64,000 nt of DNA from Sinomonas cellulolyticus (GCF_014656475.1 NZ_BNCM01000005.1:1-64000); one strand, 5' to 3'; shown: positions 1 through 9,702, numbered from the stretch's first letter. Notes: a model not told the origin generated them from the letters alone. A program made the numbers and translations.

Positions 1-657
1 ACAGCGTTACCGCAGGTCAGCAGGCAGTCCTCTCGAAACCGACCGCAAAGTGACCAAACTCAGGTCGGAGGCCCGCTCGGCACGGCACTCTCCGCCCTCG
101 TGCTCGCCGGCGCGATGGCCGCATTCCTCTCGACGACGTCCGGCCTGCTCGTGTCCGTCTCCGGCGTCATCAGCCAGGAGCTGTTCGGCGGCAGTGTGCG
201 GGGCTTCCGCGCCGCCGCCGCGACGGCCTCGCTGGTTCCCCTCGCGACCGCGTTCTGGGTCAGCCCCCAGGCCCTCGCCGGAACCGTGGGGCTCGTCTTC
301 GCGTTCACGGCGTCGACCATCTGCCCCCTGCTCGTCTTGGGGATCTGGTGGCGCCGGCTCACCCCGGCGGGCGCGGTCGCCGGCATGGCAGCAGGAGCCC
401 TGGCCTGCGGCGGCGCATTGACCACCTCCGCGATGATCGCCGCGGGCGCCTTCGGCGGTGATGCCCGGGACTCGGTGGTCGCGACGGCCTGCGCGCAGCC
501 GGCCGCGTGGACCGTCCCCCTCGCGTTCGCGGTCATGGTGCTCGTCTCGCGCGCAAGCAGCCGCAGCATCCCGAGGGGCGCGGACAGGTTCCTCGTCCGG
601 CTGCACTCCCCCGAGCCGCGCGGCGAGGCCGCCGAGCTCAGTCGATGGCAGCCATGA
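1..657 (+). CDS. Sodium/solute symporter (SSS family), C-terminal part, 5' truncated
   Basis: The frame is open from base 1 to the stop at 655-657, so the true start lies upstream of the window. The visible ~218 residues hold several hydrophobic spans, including a stretch of the type ISQELFGG followed by long Ala/Leu/Val helices and a loop GIWWRRLTPAGAVAGM. That order (loop with R-x-L-T-x-x-G-A, then helix) is typical of the last helices of SSS cation symporters such as the acetate permease ActP subgroup; the substrate cannot be told from this part. The last 20 bases overlap the 3' end of the convergent DivIVA-domain gene. Family assignment is by recalled resemblance, moderately sure. Confidence 0.72.
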   Translation, partial: TALPQVSRQSSRNRPQSDQTQVGGPLGTALSALVLAGAMAAFLSTTSGLLVSVSGVISQELFGGSVRGFRAAAATASLVPLATAFWVSPQALAGTVGLVFAFTASTICPLLVLGIWWRRLTPAGAVAGMAAGALACGGALTTSAMIAAGAFGGDARDSVVATACAQPAAWTVPLAFAVMVLVSRASSRSIPRGADRFLVRLHSPEPRGEAAELSRWQP

Positions 658-1213
658 GCTCGACCACGCGGTCGAGGAACGCGTCGACCTGGGTCTCTTC
701 GTACCCCTCCGGGCCTGTCACCGTGCGGAAGACGGCCACGCGGACCTCGTCGGCACTCATCGGCGAGCCCTGCTCGAGGTAGTCCAGGAGGCGCACGCAG
801 AGGTCGTCGACGTCCTGCGTGTGGTAGCTCGGCGCCTTCTGGCTCGTCGGGCGGCGGAACCGCTCGCCGTCGGGACGCACGAGACGCCCACGGAGGACCC
901 CGGCGAGCTGGCCGATCTGCCGCAGCCACGCGTCCTCGCCTGAGCGCTGGATCAGATCGTCTCGCTCGCGTCGCGCGAACGCGTCCTCGAGGCGGTCGAG
1001 GGCGGCGTCGACCTCGTTCGCGTCGTAGCCGCCGCGGACCGCGTCGAACGCGACCGTGCGCACCTCGTGGCTGGTCACCACTGGCGCGGAGTAATCCTCC
1101 AGATAGGCCCGTGCAGCGCCGAGGAACTTCTCCACCTGTTTGGGGCTGTAGCCGAGGTCCCCCCGTCCCACCCGGTCGAATCCTGCCGCCGCGCTGTCCT
1201 CACTGTGCGCCAC
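638..1213 (-). CDS. DivIVA domain-containing protein
   Basis: 191 aa, probable GTG start at 1213 preceded by a GAGAGGA ribosome site about 8 nt away. Two DivIVA-like half repeats are visible: GDLGYSPKQVEKFLGAAR with a following GGYDANEVDAALDRLEDAF (residues ~18-85), and later GYEETQVDAFLDRVVELM near the C-terminus. The pattern G-Y-x4-V-D-x-F-L is the membrane-proximal signature of DivIVA/Wag31-type proteins, but the long coiled coil of true DivIVA is absent. It probably is a small accessory of polar growth or division, a role inferred only from the domain. Convergent 20-nt overlap with the symporter gene. Confidence 0.8.
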   Translation of the reverse strand: MAHSEDSAAAGFDRVGRGDLGYSPKQVEKFLGAARAYLEDYSAPVVTSHEVRTVAFDAVRGGYDANEVDAALDRLEDAFARRERDDLIQRSGEDAWLRQIGQLAGVLRGRLVRPDGERFRRPTSQKAPSYHTQDVDDLCVRLLDYLEQGSPMSADEVRVAVFRTVTGPEGYEETQVDAFLDRVVELMAAID

Positions 1214-1265
1214 GTGTGCGAGTCCTCTCAGTCATGTGATGGTCTGTCGGTATGTTTCCCGGCGG

Positions 1266-2186
1266 CTAGGAGGCCGGCAGGAGGCTGAAGACGAGGTAGG
1301 CCGCGGGGGTCGCGAACAGGATCGAGTCGAGCCTGTCCATCATGCCCCCATGGCCGGGGAGGATGCTGCTCATGTCCTTGATCCCGAGCTCGCGCTTGAC
1401 CATGGACTCGGCGAGGTCCCCCGTGGTTGCCGCACCCACCATGATGACGGCGAGCACCACGCCCACCCACCAGGGGCGCCCGAGCATGAAGACAGTGCCG
1501 AGGATGCCCACGACCATGGCTCCCGCGACCGAGCCGGCGAAGCCCTCCCAGGACTTCTTGGGGCTGATCTTCGGTGCCATCGGGTGGCGGCCGAGGCTCG
1601 CGCCCACGATGTAGCCGAAGGTGTCGTTGGCGACGACGAGCAGCAGCGTCAGCACGAGCTCGAGCATGGGTCTGGGCAGGGAGCCGTCCGGCCAGAGGCC
1701 CAACCCGGGCGGAGGCGTTGCACTGTGCAGCGGCAGAACCGCGTAGCCGATGAGGAACGGGATCCACAGGACGAGGAACACGCCGGCGAAGGCACTCCTC
1801 GCCGCACCCTCGTGGTGCTCGAGGCTCTGCCAGATCAGGACCGCCGCGCAGCTGGCCACAAGGGCGAACAGCTGGGCCTCCTGGCCCCCGAAGTAGGCCG
1901 TCGCTGGAATGGCCACGGCCGCGGCGAGGACCGGGACGATCGGCACCCGCGTCCCGTGCGAGTCGAGCGCCCGGTACACCTCCCAGACGCCGAGCACCGC
2001 CGCCGCGACCGCGATCAGCGCGAACCCCACCGGCCACAGGAAGAGACCCGCGAGCAGGAGCACCAGCAGCGACAGGCCCACGCCGATTGCTGCCGGTAGG
2101 TTCCGTCCTGCCCGCGAGGGCGAGGACTTCCGCGCCCGGCGAGTGTCCGATGCCGCCGCCGGCACCTCGGGCTGGGGCGTGGTCAT
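1266..2186 (-). CDS. cdsA: Phosphatidate cytidylyltransferase
   Basis: 306 aa polytopic membrane protein that makes CDP-diacylglycerol from CTP and phosphatidic acid, the branch point of phospholipid synthesis. The N-terminal ~35 residues are basic and cytoplasmic; about eight hydrophobic spans follow. The family signature is clear near residue 200-235: NDTFGYIVGASLGRHPMAPK then ISPKKSWEGFAGSVAG. A late conserved segment GDLAESMVKRELGIKD and MMDRLDS matches the catalytic C-terminal part of CdsA. The ATG overlaps the frr stop by one base (TGATG), so translation is probably coupled to frr. Confidence 0.95.
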   Translation of the reverse strand: MTTPQPEVPAAASDTRRARKSSPSRAGRNLPAAIGVGLSLLVLLLAGLFLWPVGFALIAVAAAVLGVWEVYRALDSHGTRVPIVPVLAAAVAIPATAYFGGQEAQLFALVASCAAVLIWQSLEHHEGAARSAFAGVFLVLWIPFLIGYAVLPLHSATPPPGLGLWPDGSLPRPMLELVLTLLLVVANDTFGYIVGASLGRHPMAPKISPKKSWEGFAGSVAGAMVVGILGTVFMLGRPWWVGVVLAVIMVGAATTGDLAESMVKRELGIKDMSSILPGHGGMMDRLDSILFATPAAYLVFSLLPAS

Positions 2187-2743
2187 CAGACTTCGAGCAG
2201 CTCGGCTTCCTTGCGCTTGACGAGGTCGTCCACGGCGTCGGTGTGCTTCTTCGTGAGGGAATCGAGTTCCTTCTCGCCGCGAGCGCCCTCGTCCTCACCG
2301 ACTTCCCCGTCCTTGACCAGCTTGTCGAGGGACTCCTTGGCCTTGCGGCGGATGCTGCGGATCGAGACCTTCGCGTCCTCGCCCTTGCCCTTGACGATCT
2401 TGACGTACTCCTTGCGGCGCTCCTGCGTCAGCTCGGGCAGGACGACCCGGATGACGTTGCCGTCGTTCGACGGGTTCGCGCCGACCTCGGAGTCGCTCAG
2501 GGCCTTCTCGACCTCGCGCAGCGCGCTCTTGTCATAGGGCGTGATGAGGATCGTGCGGGCGTCCGAGACCTGGAACGACGCAAGCTGCTGGAGGGGGGTC
2601 GGTGTTCCGTAGTAGTCCACCATCACCTTGGCGTAGAGAGCCGGGTTGGCGCGCCCGGTCCGGATCGATGCGAAGTCCTCCTTGGCCACCTCGACGGCCT
2701 TCTCCATCTTGTCGGTGGCTTCGAACAGGGTCTCTTCGATCAC
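2186..2743 (-). CDS. frr: Ribosome recycling factor
   Basis: 185 aa, the standard RRF length. It splits post-termination ribosomes together with EF-G. The N-terminus has the usual [20 protein letters not shown] region, with the middle [16 protein letters not shown] and the C-terminal helical [20 protein letters not shown]. Probable GTG start at 2743 with AGGAG 6 nt upstream. It lies 63 nt after pyrH and overlaps cdsA by one base; the order pyrH-frr-cdsA downstream of rpsB-tsf is widely conserved in bacteria. Confidence 0.97.
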   Translation of the reverse strand: MIEETLFEATDKMEKAVEVAKEDFASIRTGRANPALYAKVMVDYYGTPTPLQQLASFQVSDARTILITPYDKSALREVEKALSDSEVGANPSNDGNVIRVVLPELTQERRKEYVKIVKGKGEDAKVSIRSIRRKAKESLDKLVKDGEVGEDEGARGEKELDSLTKKHTDAVDDLVKRKEAELLEV

Positions 2744-2806
2744 GTCGCACTCCTTGTGGACTTCGTTGCATCTGGGCTAGGAACATCCTAGCCGCACGGG
2801 CGATCC

Positions 2807-3589
2807 TCAGACGGTGACGCGCGTGCCGAGGTGCTCCCCGCGGATGGCCTTGGTGACGTTGCCTTCGCCCTCCATCCCGAACACGACCATCTCGAGGCGG
2901 TTGTCCTTGCACATGGTCATGGCGGTCTGGTCCATGACCCGGATGTCCCGGCGGAGCGCCTCGTCATAGGTCAGGTGCTCGAGCTTGGCAGCGGTCGGAT
3001 CCTTCTTCGGGTCCGCGGTGTAGACGCCGTCCACGCCGCTCTTGGCCATGAGCACGACGTCGGCGCGCACCTCGAGCGCGCGCTGAGCCGCGACGGTGTC
3101 GGTCGAGAAGTACGGAAGGCCTGCGCCGGCGCCGAAGATCACGACGCGGTCCTTCTCCATGTGCCTGATGGCCCTGCGCGGGATGTACGTCTCGGCGACC
3201 TGCGCCATCGAGATCGCGGACTGGACCCGCGTCTCGACGCCGGCCTGCTCGAGGAAGTCCTGCAGGGCGAGGCTGTTCATGACCGTTCCGAGCATCCCCA
3301 TGTAGTCAGCCCGGGAGCGGTCCATGCCGGAGAGGGAGAGCTCGGCCCCGCGGAAGAAGTTGCCGCCGCCGACCACGACCGCTATCTCGACCTCTCCCAC
3401 CGCCGCGGCGATCTGGTCCGCGATCCCGCGCACCGTCGCCGGATCGACCCCGAGCTTGCCGCCGCCGAAGACCTCGCCCGAGAGCTTCAGGAGCACCCTG
3501 CGCCGTTGGTGCGGGGCGCCGTCGGCCGAGGGAACGGGCTCCGGGAGGGTGGAGGGGGCAGTGGGTTCGGCGGTCTGTACGGATTCCAT
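2807..3589 (-). CDS. pyrH: UMP kinase
   Basis: About 260 aa; phosphorylates UMP to UDP in pyrimidine biosynthesis. Amino-acid-kinase fold with [15 protein letters not shown] near the start, [12 protein letters not shown] for the phosphate loop, [15 protein letters not shown], and [17 protein letters not shown]. The ORF can begin at 3610 (ATG) or 3589 (ATG seven codons later); 3589 is preferred because AGGGG lies 8 nt upstream of it while the upstream start has no ribosome site. An N-terminal Pro/Ala-rich extension of ~25 residues precedes the kinase core, as in other actinobacteria. Confidence 0.95.
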   Translation of the reverse strand: MESVQTAEPTAPSTLPEPVPSADGAPHQRRRVLLKLSGEVFGGGKLGVDPATVRGIADQIAAAVGEVEIAVVVGGGNFFRGAELSLSGMDRSRADYMGMLGTVMNSLALQDFLEQAGVETRVQSAISMAQVAETYIPRRAIRHMEKDRVVIFGAGAGLPYFSTDTVAAQRALEVRADVVLMAKSGVDGVYTADPKKDPTAAKLEHLTYDEALRRDIRVMDQTAMTMCKDNRLEMVVFGMEGEGNVTKAIRGEHLGTRVTV

Positions 3590-3680
3590 GGAGGTGTCCC
3601 CTCGGGTCATGCGTTCTGGTGGGAGTCTGCGTCTAGCGTACCGGCAGCGGCTGCGCGCAAGGGCGCGCAGGACACAGCGA

Positions 3681-3716
3681 AGGGGCGGCCACGCAGTGAA
3701 CTGAGTGGCCGCCCCT
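3681..3716 (-). terminator. Hairpin between tsf and pyrH
   Basis: Perfect 12-bp inverted repeat: arm 3681-3692 (AGGGGCGGCCAC) and arm 3705-3716, with a 12-nt loop that itself contains CAGT/ACTG. It lies between the tsf stop (3734) and the pyrH start, so it most likely ends or attenuates rpsB-tsf transcription. There is no long T run after it on the minus strand, which is common in high-GC actinobacteria. Confidence 0.65.
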
Positions 3717-3733
3717 GGGCGGTTGGCGCGGTA

Positions 3734-4570
<837 letters not shown>

Positions 4571-4610
4571 AGGAACCCCTTACGTCGTAGTTCTGCAGTA
4601 CTCGTTCACA

Positions 4611-4647
4611 AGGATGGCGTCCCGTGCCGGTGCAGGGACGCCATCCT
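4611..4647 (-). terminator. Hairpin in the rpsB-tsf spacer
   Basis: Perfect 13-bp stem, arms 4611-4623 and 4635-4647 (AGGATGGCGTCCC and its complement), 11-nt loop, located just after the rpsB stop (4669). On the minus strand it is followed by TTGTGAACG. It is either a terminator/attenuator that lowers tsf relative to rpsB or an RNA stability element; the sequence does not decide. Confidence 0.65.
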
Positions 4648-4668
4648 CAAGCGGTCTGGGACCGGGTC

Positions 4669-5577
4669 TTACTTCGTGTCCTCGGCCTGAGCCTCGGAGG
4701 CCGGGGCCTCTGCGGCGGGAGCCTCGGCAGCGGGGGCCTCTGCGGTCGCCTCAGCGGCGGGAGCCTCGGAGGCCGGGGCCTCTGCGGGCGCCTCGGCCGG
4801 AGCCTCGGCGTTCTGGCCCTCGAGGAGCTCGCGCTCCCACTCGGCGAGCGGCTCGGCCGCGGTGCCCTCGGAGCCCGAGCCACGGTTCTGGCGGGCGATG
4901 AGGCCCTCGGCCACGGCGTCGGCCACGACGCGCGTGAGGAGGTTCACGGAGCGGATGGCGTCGTCGTTGCCCGGGATCGGGAAGTCGACCTCGTCGGGAT
5001 CGCAGTTCGTGTCGAGGATCGCCACGACCGGGATGCCGAGCTTCTTCGCCTCGTCGACCGCGAGGTGCTCCTTCTTGGTGTCCACGACCCACAGGGCGGA
5101 CGGAGTGCGGGAGAGGTTGCGGATGCCGCCGAGGGTCTTCTCGAGCTTGTCCTTCTCGCGCTGGAGGATGAGGAGCTCCTTCTTGGTGCGGCCCGAGCCG
5201 GCCACGTCCTCGAAGTCGATCTCCTCGAGCTCCTTCAGGCGCTGGATGCGCTTGGCGACGGTGGAGAAGTTGGTGAGCATGCCGCCCAGCCAGCGCTGGT
5301 TGACGTAGGGCTGGCCAACGCGGGTGGCCTGCTCGGCGATGGCCTCCTGGGCCTGCTTCTTCGTGCCGACGAAGAGCACGGTGCCGCCGTGGGCGACCGT
5401 GGCCTTGACGAACTCGAAGGCGCGGTCGATGTAGGACAGCGACTGCTGGAGGTCGATGATGTAGATGCCGTTGCGCTCGGTGAGGATGAAGCGCTTCATC
5501 TTCGGGTTCCAACGGCGGGTCTGGTGGCCGAAGTGGACACCGCTGTCGAGCAGCTGGCGCATGGTAACGACGGGCAT
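4669..5577 (-). CDS. rpsB: 30S ribosomal protein S2
   Basis: 302 aa. The start at 5577 ([20 protein letters not shown]) is chosen over an upstream in-frame ATG because GGAAGGAG lies 7 nt before it and because S2 starts this way elsewhere. The core carries the S2 signatures [27 protein letters not shown] and [20 protein letters not shown]. After residue ~230 there is a long Ala/Pro/Glu tail built from imperfect [12 protein letters not shown] repeats (about 65 residues), an actinobacterial feature not needed for the ribosomal fold. It is first in the rpsB-tsf unit. Confidence 0.97.
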   Translation of the reverse strand: MPVVTMRQLLDSGVHFGHQTRRWNPKMKRFILTERNGIYIIDLQQSLSYIDRAFEFVKATVAHGGTVLFVGTKKQAQEAIAEQATRVGQPYVNQRWLGGMLTNFSTVAKRIQRLKELEEIDFEDVAGSGRTKKELLILQREKDKLEKTLGGIRNLSRTPSALWVVDTKKEHLAVDEAKKLGIPVVAILDTNCDPDEVDFPIPGNDDAIRSVNLLTRVVADAVAEGLIARQNRGSGSEGTAAEPLAEWERELLEGQNAEAPAEAPAEAPASEAPAAEATAEAPAAEAPAAEAPASEAQAEDTK

Positions 5578-5963
5578 GCCGACGCTCCTTCCGGCAGGTC
5601 TCAAGTTACGAGGGCGCGCGTGCGCGGCCCTTGCCCCTGCCATAGTTGACGGTTGACGACGTCCGGCCGGATGGCCGTGCGTCCCTGGCATCCCCTCCCC
5701 TCCCGACCGCTGATGCGGACCGACGGGCGGGCAGTGTCCCGCAGGACGCTGGATGCGCGGAGTCGGCTTCCCTCCCCGCTCCAGCGCGCCGGAATCCGCG
5801 GATCTGCAGAATCTGGCACGGCAAAAGAGGCTCGAAAAGCCGCGGTTCCCAGTGTACTACAGCGCGGGAGCGCCGCCGGGCGGCCTCGGCGCACGACGCC
5901 GGCTGTCCACATAGCGCTCCGACGCCCTTCCAGAGGTGCTCGCCACAGGGAAACAGTGGTGCC
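5578..5963. promoter_or_regulatory. Divergent promoter/leader region of rpsB and the M23 peptidase gene
   Basis: 386 nt without a convincing gene. On the minus strand a possible extended -10 (TGTAGTACACT, around 5853-5863) would give rpsB a leader of about 270 nt, long enough for autoregulatory structure, but I cannot identify a known S2 leader motif. Two TTGAC boxes lie on the plus strand near 5647-5656. The assignments are weak and based only on hexamer resemblance. Confidence 0.3.
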
Positions 5964-6593
5964 ATGACGAGAGCACCGAAGGCACCACTCCGCGCTGCCG
6001 CAGCCCGCGGGAGAGAGTCGGCGCGGGGGTCCGCGGCCCTGGCGGCCGCCATCCTCATGGCGTCCGCTTCCCTCGTCGCACTGTCCCCTCAGCGGGCCGG
6101 GGCACAGGCGCTTCCGCCGCTTGGCGTGCTCGCGCGCGAGGCTGTCCAGCCCGCGCCGCGCGGGTGGGTCTGGCCGCTCGAGCCTCGGCCCGCCGTCGTG
6201 CGCCCGTTCGACCCGCCGAGCCGGCCCTGGCTGTCCGGGCACCGAGGAGTGGATCTGGCTGCGCCGAACGGCGCAGAAGTCCGCTCCCCCGCGGCCGGGA
6301 CCGTCGTGTTCAGCGGGTGGGTCGTGGACAGGCCGGTGGTCACGGTGGACCACGGCGAGGGGCGCCGGAGCAGCTTCGAGCCCGTGTCGGGCTCGGTGCC
6401 CGTGGGCACCCGCGTGGACCGCGGGGCCGGGCTCGGCACGGTCACGGTGTCAGAAGCGGGACACTGTGCGCCTTCCACGTGCCTGCACTGGGGCGTGCGG
6501 GAAGGCGGCGCGGGCAGCGACGACTACCGTGACCCGATTGCGTTCATCGAGGACCGCCGCCCCTCGGTCCTCCTGCCGTGGAACGGAGGGTGA
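5964..6593 (+). CDS. M23 family metallopeptidase (LytM-like), secreted
   Basis: 209 aa. The N-terminus (arginine-rich, then AALAAAILMASASLVAL and AGAQA) looks like a signal peptide with cleavage near residue 48. The peptidase domain has the zinc motif GHRGVDLAAPNG (H-x3-D) and the second motif CLHWGVREG; in most LytM enzymes this second motif is H-x-H, so the first histidine is cysteine here. Predicted to cut peptidoglycan cross-bridges or to act as an activator. The start at 5964 is preferred because it begins directly before the signal peptide. It is monocistronic and divergent from rpsB. Confidence 0.85.
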   Translation: MTRAPKAPLRAAAARGRESARGSAALAAAILMASASLVALSPQRAGAQALPPLGVLAREAVQPAPRGWVWPLEPRPAVVRPFDPPSRPWLSGHRGVDLAAPNGAEVRSPAAGTVVFSGWVVDRPVVTVDHGEGRRSSFEPVSGSVPVGTRVDRGAGLGTVTVSEAGHCAPSTCLHWGVREGGAGSDDYRDPIAFIEDRRPSVLLPWNGG

Positions 6594-6615
6594 GGTGGGC
6601 GCGAAGGCCGTGAGG

Positions 6616-7806
6616 TCACACGATGGCGGAGATCCCCGTGATTGCACGGCCCGTGACGAGCGTGTTGATCTCGTGGGTGCCCTCGTAGGAGTAGATGGCC
6701 TCCGCGTCGGAGAAGACCTTGGCCATGCCGTAGTCGCTCACAATCCCGTTGCCGCCGAGCAGGCTCCGGCCGATCGCGACCGTCTCGCGCATGCGGGCCG
6801 TCGTGACTGCCTTCGCCAGGGCGGACTGCTCGTCACGCGCCTCCCCCGCGTCCTCGAGCTGGGCGAGGCGGACCATCATGCCCATCGAGCTCACGGCATT
6901 GCCGAGCATGGTCACGAGCTGGTCCTGGACGAGCTGGAAGGACGCGATCGGGCGCCCGAACTGCTCGCGCTCGACCGCATAGCTGCGGGCGATGTCGAAG
7001 GCGGCAAGCTGGGCGCCCACAGCCTGCCAGGCGACGGCGAGCCTCGTGACCTTGAGGACCTTGTTCGTGTCCCTGAAGCTGTTGGCATGCGCGAGCTTGA
7101 ACTCGTGGGGAACCCGGACGTCCGTCAGCGTGATGTCCGCGTTCTGGACGGTGCGCAGGGCGATCTTGTTCTCGATCTTCGAGGCCGCGTATCCGGGGAG
7201 GGACGTGTCGACGAGGAAGCCCTTGACCTGGTTGTCCGCCTCGTCCCGGGCAAAGACGACCACCCAGTCGGAGAATGTCGCGTTGCCGATCCAGCGCTTG
7301 GCGCCGTTGAGGACCCAGGAGTCACCCTCGCGCCGCGCCGTCGTCCGCGTACCACCGGCCACATCGGATCCGCCGAGGGGCTCGGTGAGGCCGAACGCGC
7401 CGATCTCGTCCAGGGAGTAGGCGCTGGGCAGCCATGCGGCCTTCTGGTCCTCGGAGGCAAGAAGCTCGATCGAACCCGTGAACAGGCCGTCGTGGACTCC
7501 CATGAACGTCGCGATCGAGGCGTCGGCGCGGGTGAACTCGGCGTGGAGGAGGCCGGCCAGGAGATTGCTGTGCCCCTGCCGGCGCACCGGGCTCATGACG
7601 TCGAGCTCCGCAAGCTTTGGGATGAGGTGGTGCGGGAATTCGGCGCGGTTCCAGTGGTCGACGGCGATGGGAGTCACCTCGCGGCCCAGCCACTCGCGCA
7701 CCTCGTGGAGGCGGTCCCGCTCCTTCTCGGACAGGAGGGCTTCGAAGGCGTAGAAGTCGCCGTCGGCGTAGGGGAGGGAGGCGGCGTCGTGACGGGACTG
7801 CGGCAT
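6616..7806 (-). CDS. Acyl-CoA dehydrogenase (glutaryl-CoA dehydrogenase-like)
   Basis: 396 aa flavoprotein that removes two hydrogens from an acyl-CoA. The ORF runs further upstream, but the ATG at 7806 is chosen because GGAG lies 5 nt before it and the dehydrogenase domain starts soon after. Family marks: FGLTEPLGGSDVAGGT (FAD loop), WVLNGAKRWIGNATFSD, EREQFGRPIASFQLVQ, and YSYEGTHEINTLVTGRAITG, where the Glu of YEGT is at the position of the catalytic base of glutaryl-CoA dehydrogenase-type enzymes. A GTTACT-N4-AGTAAC palindrome 34 nt upstream probably regulates it. Substrate not known. Confidence 0.9.
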   Translation of the reverse strand: MPQSRHDAASLPYADGDFYAFEALLSEKERDRLHEVREWLGREVTPIAVDHWNRAEFPHHLIPKLAELDVMSPVRRQGHSNLLAGLLHAEFTRADASIATFMGVHDGLFTGSIELLASEDQKAAWLPSAYSLDEIGAFGLTEPLGGSDVAGGTRTTARREGDSWVLNGAKRWIGNATFSDWVVVFARDEADNQVKGFLVDTSLPGYAASKIENKIALRTVQNADITLTDVRVPHEFKLAHANSFRDTNKVLKVTRLAVAWQAVGAQLAAFDIARSYAVEREQFGRPIASFQLVQDQLVTMLGNAVSSMGMMVRLAQLEDAGEARDEQSALAKAVTTARMRETVAIGRSLLGGNGIVSDYGMAKVFSDAEAIYSYEGTHEINTLVTGRAITGISAIV

Positions 7807-7839
7807 GGTGTCTCCAAGGGCTTGTGCTACCGACCAGTA

Positions 7840-7855
7840 GTTACTGATGAGTAAC
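7840..7855. promoter_or_regulatory. Operator-like palindrome upstream of acyl-CoA dehydrogenase
   Basis: GTTACTGATGAGTAAC: perfect 6-bp arms around 4 nt. A degenerate second copy (CTAC-N6-GTAG) abuts it at 7828-7841. The same motif, GTTACCAACGAGTAAC, is at 60425-60440 in front of the SDR gene. Such spacing and symmetry fit TetR-family repressors that control fatty-acid degradation; the regulator gene is not in this window. Confidence 0.6.
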
Positions 7856-7866
7856 ATAAGCCCTCG

Positions 7867-8223
7867 GTGCCCGAGGACACAACTCCCGCCGCCCGTGAGA
7901 TGCTCGGGACCATGGACACGGAGGGGTCGAGGGAGGTCCCCGTCGGGCAGGAGTTCACCGTCACCCTGCCCTTGGCGGGTGGCACCGGCTACCGGTGGGA
8001 ATGCTCGGACCTGCCGGACGCGATCGCCGTCGTGCGTTCTGTGCCGCGGGTGCCTTCGAGCCCGGTCCCGGGCGCGGAGGCCCACCAGGCCTTCGAACTG
8101 CGGGCCACGGGGAGCGCGGGCCGCGCGGTGGATGTGCGCTTCGTGCTCCGGCGCCCGTGGGAATCCGAACCTGCCGCGCGGCACACCGAACGCGTGAGGA
8201 TCACGGGCGCGCCGAAAGCATAA
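7867..8223 (+). CDS. Chagasin-like (I42 family) protease inhibitor domain protein
   Basis: 118 aa if the GTG at 7867 is used; ATGs at 7900 or 7912 are also possible and would give about 107 or 103 aa. The three I42 loops are recognisable: GGTGYRWECSDL (NPTTGYxW-like), a central region with G-rich residues, and FVLRRPWE (RPW loop). These loops plug cysteine protease active sites in chagasin. No signal peptide is visible, so it would act in the cytoplasm unless the start is misassigned. Divergent from the acyl-CoA dehydrogenase gene, sharing its palindrome-bearing spacer. Confidence 0.7.
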   Translation: MPEDTTPAAREMLGTMDTEGSREVPVGQEFTVTLPLAGGTGYRWECSDLPDAIAVVRSVPRVPSSPVPGAEAHQAFELRATGSAGRAVDVRFVLRRPWESEPAARHTERVRITGAPKA

Positions 8224-8285
8224 GGACCCTCGTGGAGGATCCTCACGGGCGCCGAGGCTTGCTGATGGGCGCCCGGCGGGAGACG

Positions 8286-8320
8286 CGTGAGGCCCGGAAC
8301 CGACGGTTCCGGGCCTCACG
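8286..8320. terminator. Strong hairpin between the I42 gene and the tRNA
   Basis: Perfect 16-bp inverted repeat (arms 8286-8301 and 8305-8320) with a 3-nt loop GAC; arm core GAGGCCCGGAACC. It sits between two converging units and can act as a bidirectional terminator. No T tract follows on either strand. Confidence 0.75.
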
Positions 8321-8321
8321 G

Positions 8322-8395
<74 letters not shown>

Positions 8396-8440
8396 GAAGC
8401 CCCGCCGGAGGCGGGACGTCTCCCATCGTACTGGGAGGGC

Positions 8441-9637
8441 CTAGTGGTCTGCCCCGCGGTAGAGGGCCTCGAAAGTATCGAGGGTCGCCTTGATCCCGTG
8501 CTTCTGCACCATGCGGTGGCTTTCGGCCCCCATGCGGGCGATCTCCGCCTCGGGCTTGCCCAGGACCGCGGTGATCTTGGCCGCGAGGTCGTCGCTGTCG
8601 TTGGGGCGGAACAGGTAGCCGTTCTCGCCGTCGACGACGAGGTGCGGGAGCGCCATGGCGTCGGCGAGCACTACGGGGGTCGACGCGCTCATGGCCTCGA
8701 GCGTCACGAGGGACTGGAGCTCGGCGGTCCCGGGCATGCAGAAGAGGTCGGCGCGCAGATAGGCCTGGCGGAGCTCGTCGTCGGACGCGAGGCCGAGGAA
8801 CGCAACGCGGTCGCGGAGGCCGAGGCGGTCGACGAGCTGCTCGAGGGCCGGCCGGACCTCCCCGCCGCCCACGATCTCGAGGTGGACGTCGAGGTCCCGC
8901 GGGGTCTTCGAGATGGCCTGGATGAGCACGTCGACGTGCTTCTCCTCGGCGAGGCGGCCGGCGAAGAGCACCGTGGGGTACGGATTCTTGGCCACGACCT
9001 CGTCGGGCCGCGGCTCGTAGGCGGCCACGTCGATCCCGTTGGAGAGGGGCAGGACCTCGGTGAGGAACGCGTGGTCACGCATGGCCTTGGCCGCGAGCGG
9101 AGTGGGTGTGGTGACCACGTCGGCCTGGCCCATCACCTTGCCCATGTCCTTCCACGACTGCCGCCCGACGATGTTCAGGAACCACTGCGGGAACGGGAGG
9201 AAGGGGTTGAGGTTCTCCGGCATGAAGTGGTTTGTGGCCACCACACGGATGCCACGCTTCACTGCCTCGTACAGGACGTGCTCACCGATCATGTAGTGGC
9301 TCTGGATGTGGACCACGTCCGGCTGGACGTGGTCGAACAGCAGCGCGATCTCCTTCTTGACCTCCCACGGGAAGACGATCCGGAAGTACTCGTGGGTGGG
9401 CACCGAGTGCGAGCGGAGCCGGTGCACGATCGCCTCGGGCCGGGTCTCGGTGTAGCTCTTGCCCTTCTCCGACCGGCTGGCGACGACGTGCACGTGGTGT
9501 CCACGGGCCGTCATCCCCTTCGCCAGCCGGTAGCCGAACTGGGCGGCGCCGTTGACGTGGGGCGGGTAGGTGTCTGCGCCGATCAGAATCGTCAGCGGTT
9601 TGCTGGTCAGGTCCGTCTCGAATTCAGGCGTCGTCAC
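8441..9637 (-). CDS. Glycosyltransferase family 4 (GT-B) protein
   Basis: 398 aa, probable GTG start with AGGAG 6 nt upstream. N-terminal domain has TYPPHVNGAAQFGYRLA, typical of nucleotide-sugar GT4 enzymes, and HIQSHYMIGEHVLYEA; the C-terminal domain has VLFAGRLAEEKHVDVLIQA (donor binding R-x4-K) and the EX7E-like segment LQSLVTLEAMSASTPVV. Actinobacterial relatives transfer mannose or glucose to lipid or diol carriers; the exact acceptor cannot be read. No membrane span. It faces the DMT/CDP-alcohol transferase pair from 65 nt, suggesting envelope lipid work. Confidence 0.85.
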   Translation of the reverse strand: MTTPEFETDLTSKPLTILIGADTYPPHVNGAAQFGYRLAKGMTARGHHVHVVASRSEKGKSYTETRPEAIVHRLRSHSVPTHEYFRIVFPWEVKKEIALLFDHVQPDVVHIQSHYMIGEHVLYEAVKRGIRVVATNHFMPENLNPFLPFPQWFLNIVGRQSWKDMGKVMGQADVVTTPTPLAAKAMRDHAFLTEVLPLSNGIDVAAYEPRPDEVVAKNPYPTVLFAGRLAEEKHVDVLIQAISKTPRDLDVHLEIVGGGEVRPALEQLVDRLGLRDRVAFLGLASDDELRQAYLRADLFCMPGTAELQSLVTLEAMSASTPVVLADAMALPHLVVDGENGYLFRPNDSDDLAAKITAVLGKPEAEIARMGAESHRMVQKHGIKATLDTFEALYRGADH

Positions 9638-9702
9638 GAGGCTCTCCTGGTCGGGCGGTCCGGCGGTTCCGGTCCGCGGTTCCGGCGGGCCTGCCGCGCT
9701 GG

